Under the pieces are notes generated by a model. It was not told the origin of the DNA. It was given only the letters and a program-made list of their open reading frames with translations, and searched no databases. Positions 63,390 through 64,000 of a DNA stretch of 64,000 bases are shown one piece after another. The DNA is taken from contig NZ_CP052766.1 in assembly GCF_002499975.2 (NCBI RefSeq), forward strand, positions 3,224,001 through 3,288,000, in the 5' to 3' direction. The stretch's first letter is position 1, and each line of letters opens with the position of its first letter. The translations under genes and the position numbers were made by a program. The stretch comes from Alteromonas pelagimontana (GTDB taxonomy: Bacteria > Pseudomonadota > Gammaproteobacteria > Enterobacterales > Alteromonadaceae).

Positions 63390-64000
63390 GTGAGCTCAGA
63401 ACCTGATGAGCAGCTAAGAGCGGCTGCTGCTAAACGTATTTTGATTCTGGATGGCGCAATGGGTACGATGATCCAGCAGCATAAGCTGGAGGAAGCAGAC
63501 TACCGTGGCGAACAGTTTGCTAACTGGCATTGCGATGTGAAAGGCAACAATGATCTGCTTTCAATTACTCAGCCCAAGATTATCTATGATATCCACTGCG
63601 CTTATTTCGACGCCGGCGCTGACATTATCGAAACCAACACCTTTAATGCCACGACAATCGCGATGGCAGATTACGATATGCAGGCGCATTCGCGCGCGAT
63701 AAATCTGGCGGCGGCAAAACTTGCTCGTCAGGCCGCCGATGAGTTTACCAGGCTTACGCCAGACAAACCTCGGTTTGTGGCTGGTGTATTGGGGCCAACA
63801 AACCGTACGGCTTCTATTTCTCCTGATGTAAACGATCCCGGTAAAAGAAACGTTACTTTTGATCAATTGGTAGAAGCGTATGTAGAATCCTGCGAAGCGC
63901 TGATTGAAGGTGGATCAGACATTATTTTAATCGAGACCATTTTTGATACTCTCAATGCGAAAGCCGCCTCCTTTGCAGTGGAAACTGTGTTTGAAAAACT
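63390..64000 (+). CDS. metH: Cobalamin-dependent methionine synthase MetH, N-terminal part (cut by window end)
   Basis: MetH transfers a methyl group from methyltetrahydrofolate to homocysteine through cobalamin. A GTG at 63390, six bases after AGAGG, opens a frame that runs off the window. The visible 203 residues are the start of the homocysteine-binding barrel: [38 protein letters not shown] and [20 protein letters not shown]. The zinc-binding cysteines, folate and cobalamin domains lie beyond the window. Confidence 0.93.
   Translation, partial: MSSEPDEQLRAAAAKRILILDGAMGTMIQQHKLEEADYRGEQFANWHCDVKGNNDLLSITQPKIIYDIHCAYFDAGADIIETNTFNATTIAMADYDMQAHSRAINLAAAKLARQAADEFTRLTPDKPRFVAGVLGPTNRTASISPDVNDPGKRNVTFDQLVEAYVESCEALIEGGSDIILIETIFDTLNAKAASFAVETVFEK

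Noticed and set aside
1..64000. tRNA, rRNA, CRISPR or prophage genes
   Set aside because: None seen on either strand; every long open region is accounted for by the listed genes.

Overview
The window reads as chromosome of a marine gammaproteobacterium of the Alteromonadales type (Alteromonas / Shewanella / Pseudoalteromonas relatives). This rests on gene order and protein resemblance: a single polar-flagellum and chemotaxis locus running fliD-fliS-(fliT-like) ... flrABC-fliEFGHIJ-fliKLMNOPQR-flhBAFG-fliA-cheYZAB-parC-parP-cheW, the layout of Vibrio and Shewanella polar flagella. The genus cannot be fixed from the sequence alone.

Region 1 (1-1464) holds the end of the filament-cap gene fliD, then fliS and a fliT-like chaperone. 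Region 2 (1466-18221) is a plus-strand flagellin-glycosylation operon in which most genes overlap by 1-17 bases. It begins with a very large Maf glycosyltransferase, continues with all six enzymes of CMP-pseudaminic acid synthesis (PseB, C, F, I, G, H), then an acyl module (acyl carrier protein, FabG-like reductase, AMP-forming ligase, LuxE-like acyl-protein synthetase, LuxC-like acyl reductase), then glycosyltransferases and a UDP-galactopyranose mutase. The acyl module has no luciferase or thioesterase genes beside it and most probably makes an acyl decoration of the flagellar sugar; this is inference.

Region 3 (18222-31000) is mosaic, A/T-richer and looser. On the plus strand are a KpsC-like transferase with an in-frame amber codon near its start, two methyltransferases and a glycosyltransferase. 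A decayed IS3-family orfA lies at 23.2-23.4 kb. On the minus strand is a nine-gene operon (24 to 31 kb) with WecE (dTDP-sugar aminotransferase), a NeuD/PglD-type acetyltransferase, WecF (Fuc4NAc transferase), a beta-propeller protein, a 2-oxoglutarate oxygenase, FkbM and other methyltransferases and a WbqC-like protein. It looks like a dTDP-Fuc4NAc synthesis, transfer and tailoring cassette inserted between the flagellar chaperones and the flagellar master regulators.

Region 4 (31027-61646) is the conserved flagellar core. A small flagellin-like gene has its own promoter and terminator. FlrA is preceded by a sigma70-type promoter, and flrB, fliE, fliK and flhA each by a GG-N10-GC sigma54 site (flhA with GA), which fits the FlrA -> FlrBC -> class III hierarchy. 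The export apparatus, C-ring, polar-number regulators FlhF/FlhG, sigma28 and the chemotaxis genes follow, with ParC/ParP for polar placement of the chemoreceptor array. A strong terminator closes the cluster after cheW.

Region 5 (61941-64000) has a DUF2802 membrane coiled-coil protein and then the methionine genes metA and metH (metH cut by the window end). Upstream of metA are three tandem met boxes, the centre one a perfect MetJ site, beside a TTGACA promoter.
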